DNA of 64,000 nt from Rouxiella aceris (GCF_012933545.1 NZ_JAADJU010000002.1:248001-312000); one strand, 5' to 3'; counted from the first letter of the stretch, positions 18,653-28,991 are shown. A program made the numbers and translations. The notes: a model not told the origin generated them from the sequence alone.

Positions 18653-20613
18653 CAGGGCATCATTTCCAGTGGTACCGGGTAGACGCGATCGCGGGGATCA
18701 CTTCCTTTTGCGAGTTCAACCCAGCGATCAACATCGGCATTATATTTCTGGTAGTAACGCAACTTCGCTGACAGGGTGCGGATAAATTTCTCCTGTGACA
18801 AACCATCCCAGCTCTTCCAGGTCTCTTCATCAAGGTTCAGGACGTCACTGCGATACGGCAGGTCGGCGAGATATTCCCCTAACACGCCAAGATCATTGAT
18901 TTTAGTATTGTCCTGCTGCTTGAGCTGGTTGGGATCGGCACCCATGGTTGCGGCGATGGTTCGCAGTCGCTCAAACATTTTGGCGGGGGAGATCATGCCT
19001 TCATTAGCAGCTTGCAGGATCTGATTCACTGCGTCGCTCAAATCGCTCAGTTGACCTTTGGTCAGCAGCACGCGAACGTCGGTGGTGGGAATGTTTTGCT
19101 TAATCAGATCGCGGTCGCTGATCCAGGCCTTAAACACCAGCGGTGCCTGGGTATCATTCTTTTTACCGAGGTAGGCCAGTTGCATGGCATGACCAATTAA
19201 CGCGGTATCCTCAAGTAATTTCTGCTCTGGCGTCGGCTTCTTGCCATCATCTTTGGAATAGATCGCGCTGCCGATGGCAGGATCGCCCATATAGGCTGAC
19301 TTGACCTGTTCGGTAATAGCCGCCGCAAGGGTATCAACCTGCTGACCAAAGGTTTTCAGGTCACCGGCATCCACTGCCTGATAAAGGTTTGACTGCGTGC
19401 TGTCAAAGTTGGAGAGATCGCGATACTGACCTTCGGCCTTGGCATGGTCATCTTTGCCACTGGGTGTCTTCAGGTGCAAGGTATAGATTGCAATACCCCG
19501 GTTGCCCGCTTCCAGCCGCAGCTGTTTGGCATCAAGACCTGTTCCTGACAGTTTGTTTCCCCCCTCAATTGCCCCGGCATCGGTGATTAACACCATATAA
19601 CGCGCGCCGAACGGGCTCCAGTCAATGTCGTCAATCGCGGATAGCACGCCGGCATAACTGTCTTCGTCGTATAAGGCGCTGGAGACTTTGGCCTCTTTCA
19701 GATCGGCGACCTTCTTAAGAAAATCTTCGCCATCTTTTACCTGATTGGGATCGGCATATATCTTTGTTCTATATTCCAGTCCCGGCACAACTTTGTTGTT
19801 TGAGCGAAACGAAACCAGTCCAAATTTCACCTGTTCTTGCAGATGCTCTTGTTTGATCTTGTCGTAGATCTTGTTCACCGTTTCTTTGGTGCGCTCAATG
19901 TACGGACCCATTGAAAGGGTAGAATCAATGACGAAGACAATCGAGGCATTAAACCCTTTGAGTTGGTTGACATTATCTTCATGTTTGGCATTGGGATCGG
20001 CCTTGCTGATAGAGGCAACGTTAAGTAAACGCGTGTAGAACCCGCTTTCAGTCATGACCTCTTCACCACTCAAAATGGGCAACAGATAAAACTGCTTCTG
20101 CATATCAACAAAGTATTCGGGTTCCTGGGCCAATACACCCTCTGCGTGACCCTCGCGTTTCAGCTTGGCGCGTAGTGGCGCAATCAGAGATACCGGGTCG
20201 GGGGCAGCGAGGATATCGTCAAGGCTTTTTCTTTCTTTGAAAAATAACAGGCGGTCGCGGTTAGCCGGGTTAGTAAAGGCCAGGGTCAACTGCATTTTCC
20301 AGTCAACGGTGCATGATTGCGGTAACCAGCCAATGGTTTTTCCATAGCTGTCCGGGCCGACTTTGACCCAGCCTTGGCCATTTGCATCGGCTTTTTGATA
20401 AACGTAAAGGCTGCTAAAGGCCGGTTGTAACTCGCCTTTATCATCACCGGCAGTTTTACCCAGTTTGCAGCCAGGGGTGGTGAGCACCCGTTGATATAAG
20501 GTTTTTTTCCCTTCTTGCAGTAGCGGCTTGTCGCCATCAGCGGCAAGCGCGTGGCTGCCAAGAAGCAGGCCGCACAAAGGCAGAGCCAGCCGAAAAAGAG
20601 ACTTACTCATCAT
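18652..20613 (-). CDS. Exported vWA-domain protein resembling the periplasmic half of PpkA
   Basis: A 653-residue protein with a signal peptide (cut near SHALAADG). Residues about 30-110 look like an SH3-like or SEL-type input domain. The vWA domain runs from about 222 to 420 with the metal-site motif FVIDSTLSMG (Asp230), SFRSNN and LITDAGA. A helical C-terminal part follows. PpkA of Pseudomonas joins a cytoplasmic Ser/Thr kinase to a periplasmic vWA region; here no kinase part is present, only the exported half. Placed directly ahead of the TagT/TagS/TagR-like genes, with which PpkA works in type VI regulation. It overlaps both neighbours by about 1-4 bases. Confidence 0.75.
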   Translation of the reverse strand: MMSKSLFRLALPLCGLLLGSHALAADGDKPLLQEGKKTLYQRVLTTPGCKLGKTAGDDKGELQPAFSSLYVYQKADANGQGWVKVGPDSYGKTIGWLPQSCTVDWKMQLTLAFTNPANRDRLLFFKERKSLDDILAAPDPVSLIAPLRAKLKREGHAEGVLAQEPEYFVDMQKQFYLLPILSGEEVMTESGFYTRLLNVASISKADPNAKHEDNVNQLKGFNASIVFVIDSTLSMGPYIERTKETVNKIYDKIKQEHLQEQVKFGLVSFRSNNKVVPGLEYRTKIYADPNQVKDGEDFLKKVADLKEAKVSSALYDEDSYAGVLSAIDDIDWSPFGARYMVLITDAGAIEGGNKLSGTGLDAKQLRLEAGNRGIAIYTLHLKTPSGKDDHAKAEGQYRDLSNFDSTQSNLYQAVDAGDLKTFGQQVDTLAAAITEQVKSAYMGDPAIGSAIYSKDDGKKPTPEQKLLEDTALIGHAMQLAYLGKKNDTQAPLVFKAWISDRDLIKQNIPTTDVRVLLTKGQLSDLSDAVNQILQAANEGMISPAKMFERLRTIAATMGADPNQLKQQDNTKINDLGVLGEYLADLPYRSDVLNLDEETWKSWDGLSQEKFIRTLSAKLRYYQKYNADVDRWVELAKGSDPRDRVYPVPLEMMP

Positions 20614-21626
20614 TTCTTCAGCTCCTCAAGGCGTTGTTTGGCCTTTTGGTTATTCGGATCAGATTGCAATGCGGTTTCATACCAGTAGGCTGCGGTGTCA
20701 GCATCTGGATTTTTGAAACATTCGCTTGGTTGATGAAATTTAGGGTCATATTCATTTGCGTAAGCGAGCGCCACCTGGCTGTCACCGCCCTGTGCCCGGT
20801 TGGCGTACAGGCGTTGCGCGACGCCACATTTCTTCGCTTCTTTAGCCGCTTGAATAATGGCCAGCAGCTTGTTGCTGTCGAGCTTTTGCTGCACGCAATT
20901 TTGTACGAAGTCGAGTTCGCTTTGGCTATTGAGGTTAGCCGGTGAACATTCGCCTGCTGTCGGTTTATTTGCTGCTGTGGCTGGCGAAGCCGCAGCCGCC
21001 GTGACTTCGGGCTGTTTATCTACTTTCGCGGGAATGTTGGTAGCGGCCCCTCGCCCTAAAAACCACCATAGCGCTCCTGCGACAATCAACAACACCAACA
21101 GGGCGGCGACTATCATTGGAATACGGGATGATCCCGGTTTTGGTTTGCGCTCAGCCTGTGCCGACATTGCCGGTAACGGCGTTGGCTCAGTTTCCACAAC
21201 GTCGGGGGGAACCATTACTGGCTCGGATTGTGGTGCGCTTAATACGCTACTTCCGCTGTAATTACCGGTCTGACCGCGGGCTTCGGATGAGAGCAACTCA
21301 TCGCGCGCCAGTTGTAACGTGGTGCTACGTATTTCCCCCGATACCAGCTTAACCTGGATTTGTACCTGGCTGGCATTTGCCAATAGCGGGTCAAGCAGAG
21401 TTGAACCAATACGAAAACCGCTACCCGTGTCTAACTGGTAGCCGCCATTAATGGTAAACCAGTGTGGGGCCGGGCTCCAGCTGGCATCAGGCTGCAAGTA
21501 GTTCTGCTCATTGTTGCACAGTGTAAAAGTCAGGTCAGGTAATATGGCTTGTTCGCCGCGCAGGCGAATCATCAATTGCGCAATCCCTGGCTCCGCTGGT
21601 TGGCTGGCGATGATTTTAGCTAGCAT
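20610..21626 (-). CDS. Bitopic membrane protein with TPR-like C-terminus, unknown function
   Basis: 338 residues. Residues 1-120 are a globular, mostly beta N-terminal domain without a signal peptide, so probably cytoplasmic. A Pro-rich linker leads to a single membrane helix (about residues 170-190, IPMIVAALLVLLIVAGALWW) with basic residues on its N-side, giving N-in, C-out. The C-terminus (about 225-338) has helical TPR/Sel1-like pairs, ending in SDPNNQKAKQRLEELKK. The start overlaps the srfC stop and the end overlaps the vWA start, so it is part of the same machine. I do not recognise the family. Confidence 0.7.
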   Translation of the reverse strand: MLAKIIASQPAEPGIAQLMIRLRGEQAILPDLTFTLCNNEQNYLQPDASWSPAPHWFTINGGYQLDTGSGFRIGSTLLDPLLANASQVQIQVKLVSGEIRSTTLQLARDELLSSEARGQTGNYSGSSVLSAPQSEPVMVPPDVVETEPTPLPAMSAQAERKPKPGSSRIPMIVAALLVLLIVAGALWWFLGRGAATNIPAKVDKQPEVTAAAASPATAANKPTAGECSPANLNSQSELDFVQNCVQQKLDSNKLLAIIQAAKEAKKCGVAQRLYANRAQGGDSQVALAYANEYDPKFHQPSECFKNPDADTAAYWYETALQSDPNNQKAKQRLEELKK

Positions 21627-24316
21627 GGCATGTTCTCTTGTTTCAATTGGCTGATAATTAGACCAAGGTCTCGGTTATGTTCGACGGAAATATCGCGGGT
21701 AGCACTATGACCCGCGTTGTCCAAAATGATGGTCATCAGGGCCGATAGCCAGTCCCCCATGTAGGAAACTCCGGGTTGAGGAGCAAGAGGTGCCAGTTGC
21801 GGCAGTTCATCATTGATAAGCGGCTTCTGCTGGATAAAAACTTTATTTTTCTCACCAATATAGCTATTGGGAACCTGTTCTTGCGGCAGCGAGAGGTAAC
21901 CGAACCAGGCAATGAAATCACGTATCGCCAACTGGGCCCGCAGCACCTGACGAGCCATAAGCTGGCTACGGCTGGTACCTGCCTGTTCCTGGCCTGCCAG
22001 TGCCCGTTTCAATACACCCTCGAGATCCAGACGTGTGGCGGCAGTGATCAGCTCTTCACAGAGCAGATTCACCATTTCACTGTTTATACCAAGCTGTTGC
22101 CATTGTCGGGTTTGCTGCGGTAATTCTCTCAGGTGGGCGACCCAGGCCTTGAATGCAAGCTGGGCAAACTCGTCATCCTGGCCCACTCTTTGCGGCGCGG
22201 GTGTTGATTCGATAACGACAGGTTGATCCTCGACGGGCGAACTGGCAAAGGGATTGTTTGCAAAAGGGTTATCTCCAAACGGACTGGGAGAGTATGTACT
22301 TTGCGGATGATCAATCGTGGCATGCGGTTCGGGATCCTGCTGACGAATGCTCAGATAGATATTATTCAGTTCATAAGTGGGGAGATCCAAGCGACCGATC
22401 ATTTCCCCCATACTTTGCGGACAAACGGATAAACCTTGCCATAGTTCTTTGGCAATGGCTTGTTTCTTAACTAACTTGTCGTCGCCGTCTTTTTCATACC
22501 AGCGGCCGAGTCGTTGATCGCCTGTCTCATGGCGACACTGCAGCAACTGTTGATGCAGGTGTTGCAATTTAAAATCCAGATTGGCTACGCCGTGCAGTGC
22601 CTCGCTAAGACGAGATGCGCCGCCATCGTTTAGCCTAAGCATGGCTTGCCATGCGTCCCGTGGTTCGGCAACATGACGAGAAACGATTTTCTCATTGATA
22701 AAGATGCTGCCCATTTTGTCGAGCACATCTTGATAGCGTTCAGCGAGAGCTACTTCTTTTAGCGTCTCGCTATCAGCTCCGCTTTCCAGCGTGAGGAAGG
22801 CGTTATCCATTCCGGGTTTACGCACAAGGAAGCAGTTATTAAATGGTTTACCCGGGGTCCATTCCGTTAGCCAGTCGAACTCTTTAAAGCCTTCAAGCAG
22901 AGTGATAAGCAGCATGCCTTCCATACCATCTTTCAACTGACTTTCCGTATGCTGCAAGCTGTCGGAGATGCGCTTGTCGCACATGGTGATGGCCCAGAAC
23001 AATCCTGGTTTGCTTTTTGCTCGCTCTTGCGGGGTTTTGCCCTGGGTCTTCTCCACCCAGCGGGTTAATACCGGGCCGACATCCGTAACCTCGCTTTGTC
23101 TCACCGAGTTGGCGCAGACCACCAGAGCATTCATCTCCTGGTTATCGGTGTAGCGCTCAAAGAGGTAGGCCACTTTGCCGCGAAGCAGCAGTTGCGCTAT
23201 TGGGCTAAGACCATCCTGATCGGGGCCTTTCAGTTCGGTTTTCTGTAGACGTGAGCGATAGCCGGGGAAGTCGAGTAAGTCGACCTGCGCCATTATGCTG
23301 CCATTGGCAACTTCGGCCAGTGGGAAAATAAGCTCGGTAGTAAGCGCTGCCAACTCAGCTTGTAACAAGGTGGCGCTGCCGATCTGCTGGCTGTCTTTCC
23401 AGTAGCGTATGTCGACACTGCGATCCTGATGTGAACCGAGACGACTCAGGCTATCGACGTTCATGATACTGCCGCTGCTGTGATCGGTAAGAGCTTCCAG
23501 AGGAGCAAATACCATCTCAGCGTGGTTAAGTTTTGTCAGCACATTCGCCAGGGATCGATAAACTTCGGTCAGCTCGGGTAGCTCCCCCCACAATAGAGAG
23601 AAGAGGTCCGCCCGTTCATTTACACTTAGCGTCGGCGCGATTTTAAGCACCTGGGGCCAGTAGGCATGTTCAAGCTTTTCTACCGATTTTTTGAAGGAGG
23701 CGTTGAGGTAGTCCCACAATGCCACGACATCTTCGCTGTTAACCCCATTATATGCGTTACTCTGGCCTGCGCGTTGCAGGTAGGGGCGCAGGCGCTCTTC
23801 AATGCGGGATTCGTCAAGCTGATAACTCAACTGCTCGTGGTTAAAGTCTTTAAACCAGGCGTTGGACAGAATCTTTGCCAGATCTATTTCGCTAAACAGG
23901 CGCAGGGGAACAGGGTAGCCCGCCGGCGTTTCGGGTATCTGTTTGGTGAAACGGGTGACCAGACCGGTAGCCTCTTTACCCACCCCTACAGGGTTCACCT
24001 GTTTGATAAAGTCTACCTGCTGGTTGCCATACTGTGCTTTCAGTTGGCCATTGCTGCCGGCCGCCAACGCCGAAATAAGATAGGACTTACCCGCTTGCGA
24101 GATACCAAAAAATCCCACCGTCATCGGCGTGGTGGCGACTTGTGTGAGGCTATTTGCCAGATTGCGCGTGCGAAGTAAATTGATGTTGAGCTTATCTGCT
24201 TCGTTATCAAGACGGCGAGAATTCGTTCGCACGGCGTCCACCCAGCCGAGTGCATCCTGACAACCCCGGGCGATAGCTGACCAGCCTTGTTTAAGGGAAT
24301 TTTGTTCATTGTTCAT
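21620..24316 (-). CDS. srfC: SrfC-family virulence-associated protein (P-loop NTPase)
   Basis: 898 residues, the large partner of SrfB in many Enterobacterales. A P-loop GISQAGKS at residues 71-78, a downstream DLLDFPGYRSR segment that looks like a DxxG switch (near 345), and alternating helical segments suggest a GTPase, perhaps dynamin-like. No signal peptide or membrane helix; cytoplasmic. It starts at the srfB stop (TAATG). In Salmonella srfABC was named as an SsrB-regulated set, and its biochemical role is not settled to my knowledge. A NPFANNPFASSP motif near residue 690 gives a short repeated linker. Confidence 0.8.
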   Translation of the reverse strand: MNNEQNSLKQGWSAIARGCQDALGWVDAVRTNSRRLDNEADKLNINLLRTRNLANSLTQVATTPMTVGFFGISQAGKSYLISALAAGSNGQLKAQYGNQQVDFIKQVNPVGVGKEATGLVTRFTKQIPETPAGYPVPLRLFSEIDLAKILSNAWFKDFNHEQLSYQLDESRIEERLRPYLQRAGQSNAYNGVNSEDVVALWDYLNASFKKSVEKLEHAYWPQVLKIAPTLSVNERADLFSLLWGELPELTEVYRSLANVLTKLNHAEMVFAPLEALTDHSSGSIMNVDSLSRLGSHQDRSVDIRYWKDSQQIGSATLLQAELAALTTELIFPLAEVANGSIMAQVDLLDFPGYRSRLQKTELKGPDQDGLSPIAQLLLRGKVAYLFERYTDNQEMNALVVCANSVRQSEVTDVGPVLTRWVEKTQGKTPQERAKSKPGLFWAITMCDKRISDSLQHTESQLKDGMEGMLLITLLEGFKEFDWLTEWTPGKPFNNCFLVRKPGMDNAFLTLESGADSETLKEVALAERYQDVLDKMGSIFINEKIVSRHVAEPRDAWQAMLRLNDGGASRLSEALHGVANLDFKLQHLHQQLLQCRHETGDQRLGRWYEKDGDDKLVKKQAIAKELWQGLSVCPQSMGEMIGRLDLPTYELNNIYLSIRQQDPEPHATIDHPQSTYSPSPFGDNPFANNPFASSPVEDQPVVIESTPAPQRVGQDDEFAQLAFKAWVAHLRELPQQTRQWQQLGINSEMVNLLCEELITAATRLDLEGVLKRALAGQEQAGTSRSQLMARQVLRAQLAIRDFIAWFGYLSLPQEQVPNSYIGEKNKVFIQQKPLINDELPQLAPLAPQPGVSYMGDWLSALMTIILDNAGHSATRDISVEHNRDLGLIISQLKQENMPC

Positions 24317-27300
24317 TATTTTTTCACACTCCCGCTATCGAGCCAGTGCCGGCTATCAATGAGTCCGGTATCGGGCATGGTATTGAGCTCCAGCTCCACG
24401 TCGTTCTTGTTAAACGATTTGTCGGTGTTGCTGCTCACATCAGCGATTATCAGGCGATCGCTGATCAGCCCTAATTTGCGCGCTTGCTTAGCTTGGTTTG
24501 TTGCAACGGTCAGTCTTACTTGTAGATAAGGTGAACCGCTGTCCAACGATGTCGCCGCAGAGAATTTTCTACGGCCATCTTCACTAAAACGCAGGGTATA
24601 TAACGGTGCCGCGGTCCAGCGCTCGGCATCCAGCTGACGGTAACCTAACCGCAGATCGCCGCGCATAATGATGCTCTGCGTGGTGGTCTCCCCGGCGTCA
24701 TTTGTTATCGACGGCAATTTGATCTGGCCATTTTCCGAATGGATGTGGCGGTAAACAATATCGGCATCGCGGATCAGGCTATCCATATCGATGATGCCGA
24801 TATGGCGAATGGTCGAATAGGGCTTAAGCGCCGAGGTGCGGAAATGGAAGTTGGGAATACTATGGTTGGCACACAGCTGTGACAACATTGCGCCCACGGA
24901 GGCGGTGCTTTTGGGATCGTCGATATGGCCGTTTTTATGGAACGGATACCAGGTGCCGGTCTGGTAACCATGCAGCGCTAAAATTCGCCCTGGAGGTAAC
25001 GGCAGATTACGACGAATGATGGCCTGAATACCCGGCAATTGCGACGGTCGGCCAGTCAGCAGCAGCAGATCGCAGTTGTAGCAGGATAAAACCTCGCACA
25101 ACGCGGTGAGGATTTTATCGATACTGAATTTACCCGAGCACAAATCGTTGTGCATCTTCACCAGTGGCAAGTCCAGCGTGATATTACCCAATTTGAAGTC
25201 ATTGGGGCCGCCAGCCTTTTGTATTTCACGGCGGACAAAACCCTCGACTTCTTCACGGATGCTACCCGCTGGCAGCAACTCACTGACCCGCTGATTGATC
25301 AGCTGGTGGTTTTGCTCATCCTGCGGGTCATATTTTTCGTAACAGCTCAGGATATGCAGAGCCAGGGGGACGAACAGCTGTAAACAAAGCTGTTGACGTA
25401 ACACTGACTCGGCTGCGCTAATATTTTGTGAACCACACAGCTGAGACATAAGGGTTTCGACCGAGAACACCCCGACTTCATGCAGCGCCTGCTCAAAGGC
25501 TGGCAGCACGTAGGACTGAATCACATCAAGCAGAATATCATCGCCTGCGATTTTGAAACTGTCACGAAAGCGCTGGTGTGGAATGATATGCGCATTGGCT
25601 CCGCCACCGGATGAACCATTGCGATCCAGGCGATAGTCCGTGACCACCAGGTCCGTTGTCCCGCCGCCGATATCGATTGAGGCAATAGTGATGGTTTCTC
25701 GCTCTTTGCGGTCGGGTCGGCCGATGGTGTCGAAAAACTCTTCCGGGTGACCGGCGAAATTCTGATTGATCTCGGTATATAAATATACCAGCTGAGCGCA
25801 AGAGGCTTCGTCCCACTCGACGCGGATTTTGGGCAGCGGGATCTTGATGTTCCCTTGATGGGTTGTCTCTACTTCATCATCGTAAGGATTATTTTCGCCA
25901 GTGTGCCAGCGCAGGGATTTCCACACCAAACCCACCGCCTGACGCATTCTCTCGTCGAGGATGCAGCGTTCAGCCATTGGCAGTCCAGGCGGTACTGTAA
26001 GAATGATATGACGCAACTGACGTGGGATCCCCGCATGTCCCTGGCGAATACGCTGTTCCGGGCTATTAATCTGGCTGATGGCCTGGGTTAATACTTCAGA
26101 CAGCATAAAAGTCATTAAAGAGCTGCGTGAATAGCGAGGTGTGAAGACCGGAATGCGATCCATCTCATCTTCAATGGTATGGAGTGCTTCGCCTCTTTCA
26201 TCGATCAAGTTGGCAAACGGGGCTGCTGTGGCGAGCGGATTGGTGTCTTGTACATAGCTGCCGTTAAAGCGCCAGCCCTGACCATAAAATTTCTCATCCC
26301 ACAGGTAACGTTTGGGGCTGGAGATGCCTGTTGAGCCTTCGCTGCCCCGGCGGCGTGCCGCTAAGCGACTGGCTTCACCACCGATTCTGGCAATGGTCGG
26401 CCATTGAAAGGCATCATGGCGGCCGCTGCGTACCGAGCAGTGATCTTTGCCGAAAAAGGCTTGTGAAAACTCCACCCGGCTTTCGAATGGTTCGGTATAC
26501 ACCTGTTCGGGAGAACTGAGATCGCGCAGTTTTAACACATAATTTTGCGTCAGACCCGAGCCAGACTGTCCGTGATCTTCGATTAGAATGCCGCAAGTAC
26601 GGGAGTTGCCGACATCGAGGATCAAATCGACCGATATCGGCTTGATGGCGTTGGTTTCCCGGTTGGCAATCATCCGAAATTGCGGCAGTGCAATAGTTGG
26701 CTCTGTCTGAGCTTGCAGACCTTCTAGCGGAGTGGCCATCAATGACAGCAGATTGAGGTAGTGAGCCAATGGATATTGCTGAGCGAGTTCTTGTTCACGC
26801 TCGTCAATGTCCCGGCCTTTGCTGGCTTCTTTAAACACTTCTTTGAGCCAGTCCTTTACCCAATCCTGGGTCAGATACCAGTTGAGGGCATATGTCGCCG
26901 TCGCCACGGCAAATGTCGCCCCCGCATTCACGTCCTCTTGATTTGGGCTGAGGTCTGCTGTGGTGTGCTGTTTGGCCATGATACGTGTGTCAATAGCCAC
27001 CGTCATGCGGTGGGTATGGCCATCCATATCGGCTTCAGCCAGTTTCACCAAGCGGAAACGTGCCCAGTTGAGTGGTCCTTCCTGATAAATATTCGGCGGA
27101 CTAAAACGAAATACGGGGAGAGGCAACCAGGTGCCATCAAATAATTTCAGGCTCTGTTCAACGGGAATATCGTACTGGCTTTTGGCCTTCTCAATATTGT
27201 CAGGCGTCGGTTGATAGAAATAGTAATCGCGCTGCTCGTTGTAGATCAGACGGGTAAGCACACCGTTAGCGAGTTTGACAAATTCACCGGCAGGCAGGCG

Positions 27301-27390
27301 CCCGAGGGCCAGGCCAAAATCCATAAACTGGATCCCGGAGTCGCCGACCAGTGTAATTTGACGATCAAAAGAAACAATCTCAGGCAACAT
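24316..27390 (-). CDS. srfB: SrfB-family virulence-associated protein (actin/Hsp70-like ATPase fold)
   Basis: 1024 residues, the most typical member of the SrfABC set. Three sites match the actin/Hsp70/hexokinase nucleotide fold: phosphate-1 motif LILDVGNSRTCG (Asp259), phosphate-2 motif SIDIGGGTTDL (Asp573), and an adenosine-type motif LLLTGRPSQLPG near residue 777. No signal peptide or membrane helix. The N-terminal 250 residues are extra and of unknown role. It begins 18 bases after srfA and ends at the srfC start. A chaperone-like or filament-forming ATPase is a reasonable inference. Confidence 0.85.
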   Translation of the reverse strand: MLPEIVSFDRQITLVGDSGIQFMDFGLALGRLPAGEFVKLANGVLTRLIYNEQRDYYFYQPTPDNIEKAKSQYDIPVEQSLKLFDGTWLPLPVFRFSPPNIYQEGPLNWARFRLVKLAEADMDGHTHRMTVAIDTRIMAKQHTTADLSPNQEDVNAGATFAVATATYALNWYLTQDWVKDWLKEVFKEASKGRDIDEREQELAQQYPLAHYLNLLSLMATPLEGLQAQTEPTIALPQFRMIANRETNAIKPISVDLILDVGNSRTCGILIEDHGQSGSGLTQNYVLKLRDLSSPEQVYTEPFESRVEFSQAFFGKDHCSVRSGRHDAFQWPTIARIGGEASRLAARRRGSEGSTGISSPKRYLWDEKFYGQGWRFNGSYVQDTNPLATAAPFANLIDERGEALHTIEDEMDRIPVFTPRYSRSSLMTFMLSEVLTQAISQINSPEQRIRQGHAGIPRQLRHIILTVPPGLPMAERCILDERMRQAVGLVWKSLRWHTGENNPYDDEVETTHQGNIKIPLPKIRVEWDEASCAQLVYLYTEINQNFAGHPEEFFDTIGRPDRKERETITIASIDIGGGTTDLVVTDYRLDRNGSSGGGANAHIIPHQRFRDSFKIAGDDILLDVIQSYVLPAFEQALHEVGVFSVETLMSQLCGSQNISAAESVLRQQLCLQLFVPLALHILSCYEKYDPQDEQNHQLINQRVSELLPAGSIREEVEGFVRREIQKAGGPNDFKLGNITLDLPLVKMHNDLCSGKFSIDKILTALCEVLSCYNCDLLLLTGRPSQLPGIQAIIRRNLPLPPGRILALHGYQTGTWYPFHKNGHIDDPKSTASVGAMLSQLCANHSIPNFHFRTSALKPYSTIRHIGIIDMDSLIRDADIVYRHIHSENGQIKLPSITNDAGETTTQSIIMRGDLRLGYRQLDAERWTAAPLYTLRFSEDGRRKFSAATSLDSGSPYLQVRLTVATNQAKQARKLGLISDRLIIADVSSNTDKSFNKNDVELELNTMPDTGLIDSRHWLDSGSVKK

Positions 27391-27408
27391 AATTTAATCC
27401 GCCCCGGT

Positions 27409-28941
27409 TTAGGTGTTGGGTTGAAGCATGCGAATAGGGAAGGTTTTGTCCCCATCGTTGCTGCCGACGCAATCTGCGCGACCAGACTCTGGTGATTTGC
27501 ACTGTATGTTTGGAACGATGAAATTTGTTCCGTCGCTACATGTCATCTGTTCGGGTTGCGTGATGTTAAGGGCACCTTGCTGCAAATTGCCCTTGGCTGA
27601 ACCGGTGCAGGTTACGCCACTGGACTGGCGCACACTGACGGTGCCATTGCCTTGTTCAAAGTTGTATTGCAACTGCAGCGGACGACCGGTGAGCTTGTCC
27701 TGGATGCCGCCATTGGCCCGCCACTGGCCATTAAGAAACCGAGCCGGGCCGTCCCGCAGGTTAGGCGGCAGTGTCAGCGGTTTTCCCTGAGCCGGGGTTG
27801 CCGGCGGTTGGCTGTTGGCCGTGTTAGCGGGTTGCTGAGATCCCGTGTTCTGAGCATCCTGGCGAGCCGGTTGAACCGGGTCAGTGGATTTGGTTACATC
27901 GCCGTTTTCGGTATTGTTCAACGGTTGTGGCTTGTCACTGGGGAGATTACTGGCATCCGCAGCGGAAGAGGTGTCAGGATTAACGGGGTGCCCGGCGTCT
28001 AGTGGCTGGCCTGAAATGGTTTTTTCTCCCTCGCTGGTGTCTGCCACTGCACTTTTTACTCCACCAGTGATCTCTGCCCCTGCGTTTTTCTCAGCCGTCA
28101 GTTTTTGCACATTCAGATCGGCAGTGGCCGGAACATTCACATCTGAGGCATTGCCGGTATTAGCGTGGCCGACGGCTTGCGAGAGGGTTTTATCTCCGGA
28201 TAAACCTGGCAGGCCCGGTAATGAGAGTGAGGGTGCACAACCACGGAGCAATCCCAGCAAAACAGCCAGAAACAGCAGAGCTAACAGTAACCAAAGCAGC
28301 CAGCGCCACCAACGCCAGTTCCAGCGTCGGGTTCGGGTAGCCGTCTCCACTTGCGGTATTGTCGATGATGTTGCCGTGATGGCTGACTGTACGACCGGCT
28401 GGATAGGTGCGGAAATCGGCGTTGACAGCGGTACAGAGGAGGGCTCCAACCAATGCATGGGATCCTGCTGCCCTTCTGTCGGGTGGATAAATCCCCAAAA
28501 GGTAATAACCAGCACCCCGTTAACCAGATAGACAAAATCATAATCGGGGAAATGGATAACTGACTTCAATAGCTGAGCAAATACCCGGCGATCGCCGCCT
28601 GTTCCACTCTGTTCAGCGTTAAGCTGTTGTTCGCTTAATGCTTGTACCGCTATCCGGAATTCATTGAATTGCTGACGTGCAGAGGCTCGTTCGCTTTCGC
28701 TTGCCCCACTCCAGGGAACAACGTCGCCGGGAAAGCTGCTATACCAGTCGGTTCGATCGCCTCCCTGATCGTTTTGCGGTACGGCGAGGTGGCGGGCCAG
28801 ATCGCGTCCGGCATCGAGACGGTATATGGCTTCCCGAAGCTGAAATGCCATTTTGAACACCGGGTAGCCGGTTTCACCAAGCGCCTTAAATGAAGAGTTA
28901 TGCCCTGTACGTAATAGGGGTCCCTGAATCGAATCTCGCAT
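27409..28941 (-). CDS. srfA: SrfA-family bitopic membrane protein
   Basis: 510 residues. Residues 1-170 form a helical domain, probably cytoplasmic. A Trp/Arg-rich stretch precedes one membrane helix (about 215-240, LLWLLLALLFLAVLLGLL), giving N-in, C-out. A long low-complexity linker rich in Asn, Thr, Pro and Gln (about 250-395) crosses the periplasm. A compact C-terminal domain with four cysteines (VTCTG, MTCSD, IQCKS, ADCVG; about 400-510) follows, likely disulphide-bonded. It sits directly ahead of srfB, as in other SrfABC loci. Confidence 0.8.
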   Translation of the reverse strand: MRDSIQGPLLRTGHNSSFKALGETGYPVFKMAFQLREAIYRLDAGRDLARHLAVPQNDQGGDRTDWYSSFPGDVVPWSGASESERASARQQFNEFRIAVQALSEQQLNAEQSGTGGDRRVFAQLLKSVIHFPDYDFVYLVNGVLVITFWGFIHPTEGQQDPMHWLEPSSVPLSTPISAPIQPVVQSAITATSSTIPQVETATRTRRWNWRWWRWLLWLLLALLFLAVLLGLLRGCAPSLSLPGLPGLSGDKTLSQAVGHANTGNASDVNVPATADLNVQKLTAEKNAGAEITGGVKSAVADTSEGEKTISGQPLDAGHPVNPDTSSAADASNLPSDKPQPLNNTENGDVTKSTDPVQPARQDAQNTGSQQPANTANSQPPATPAQGKPLTLPPNLRDGPARFLNGQWRANGGIQDKLTGRPLQLQYNFEQGNGTVSVRQSSGVTCTGSAKGNLQQGALNITQPEQMTCSDGTNFIVPNIQCKSPESGRADCVGSNDGDKTFPIRMLQPNT

Positions 28942-28991
28942 CGTCTAATCCTTGTAAGGCTGTGAATTAATGCAATTCTTAGTGAGTGCGG

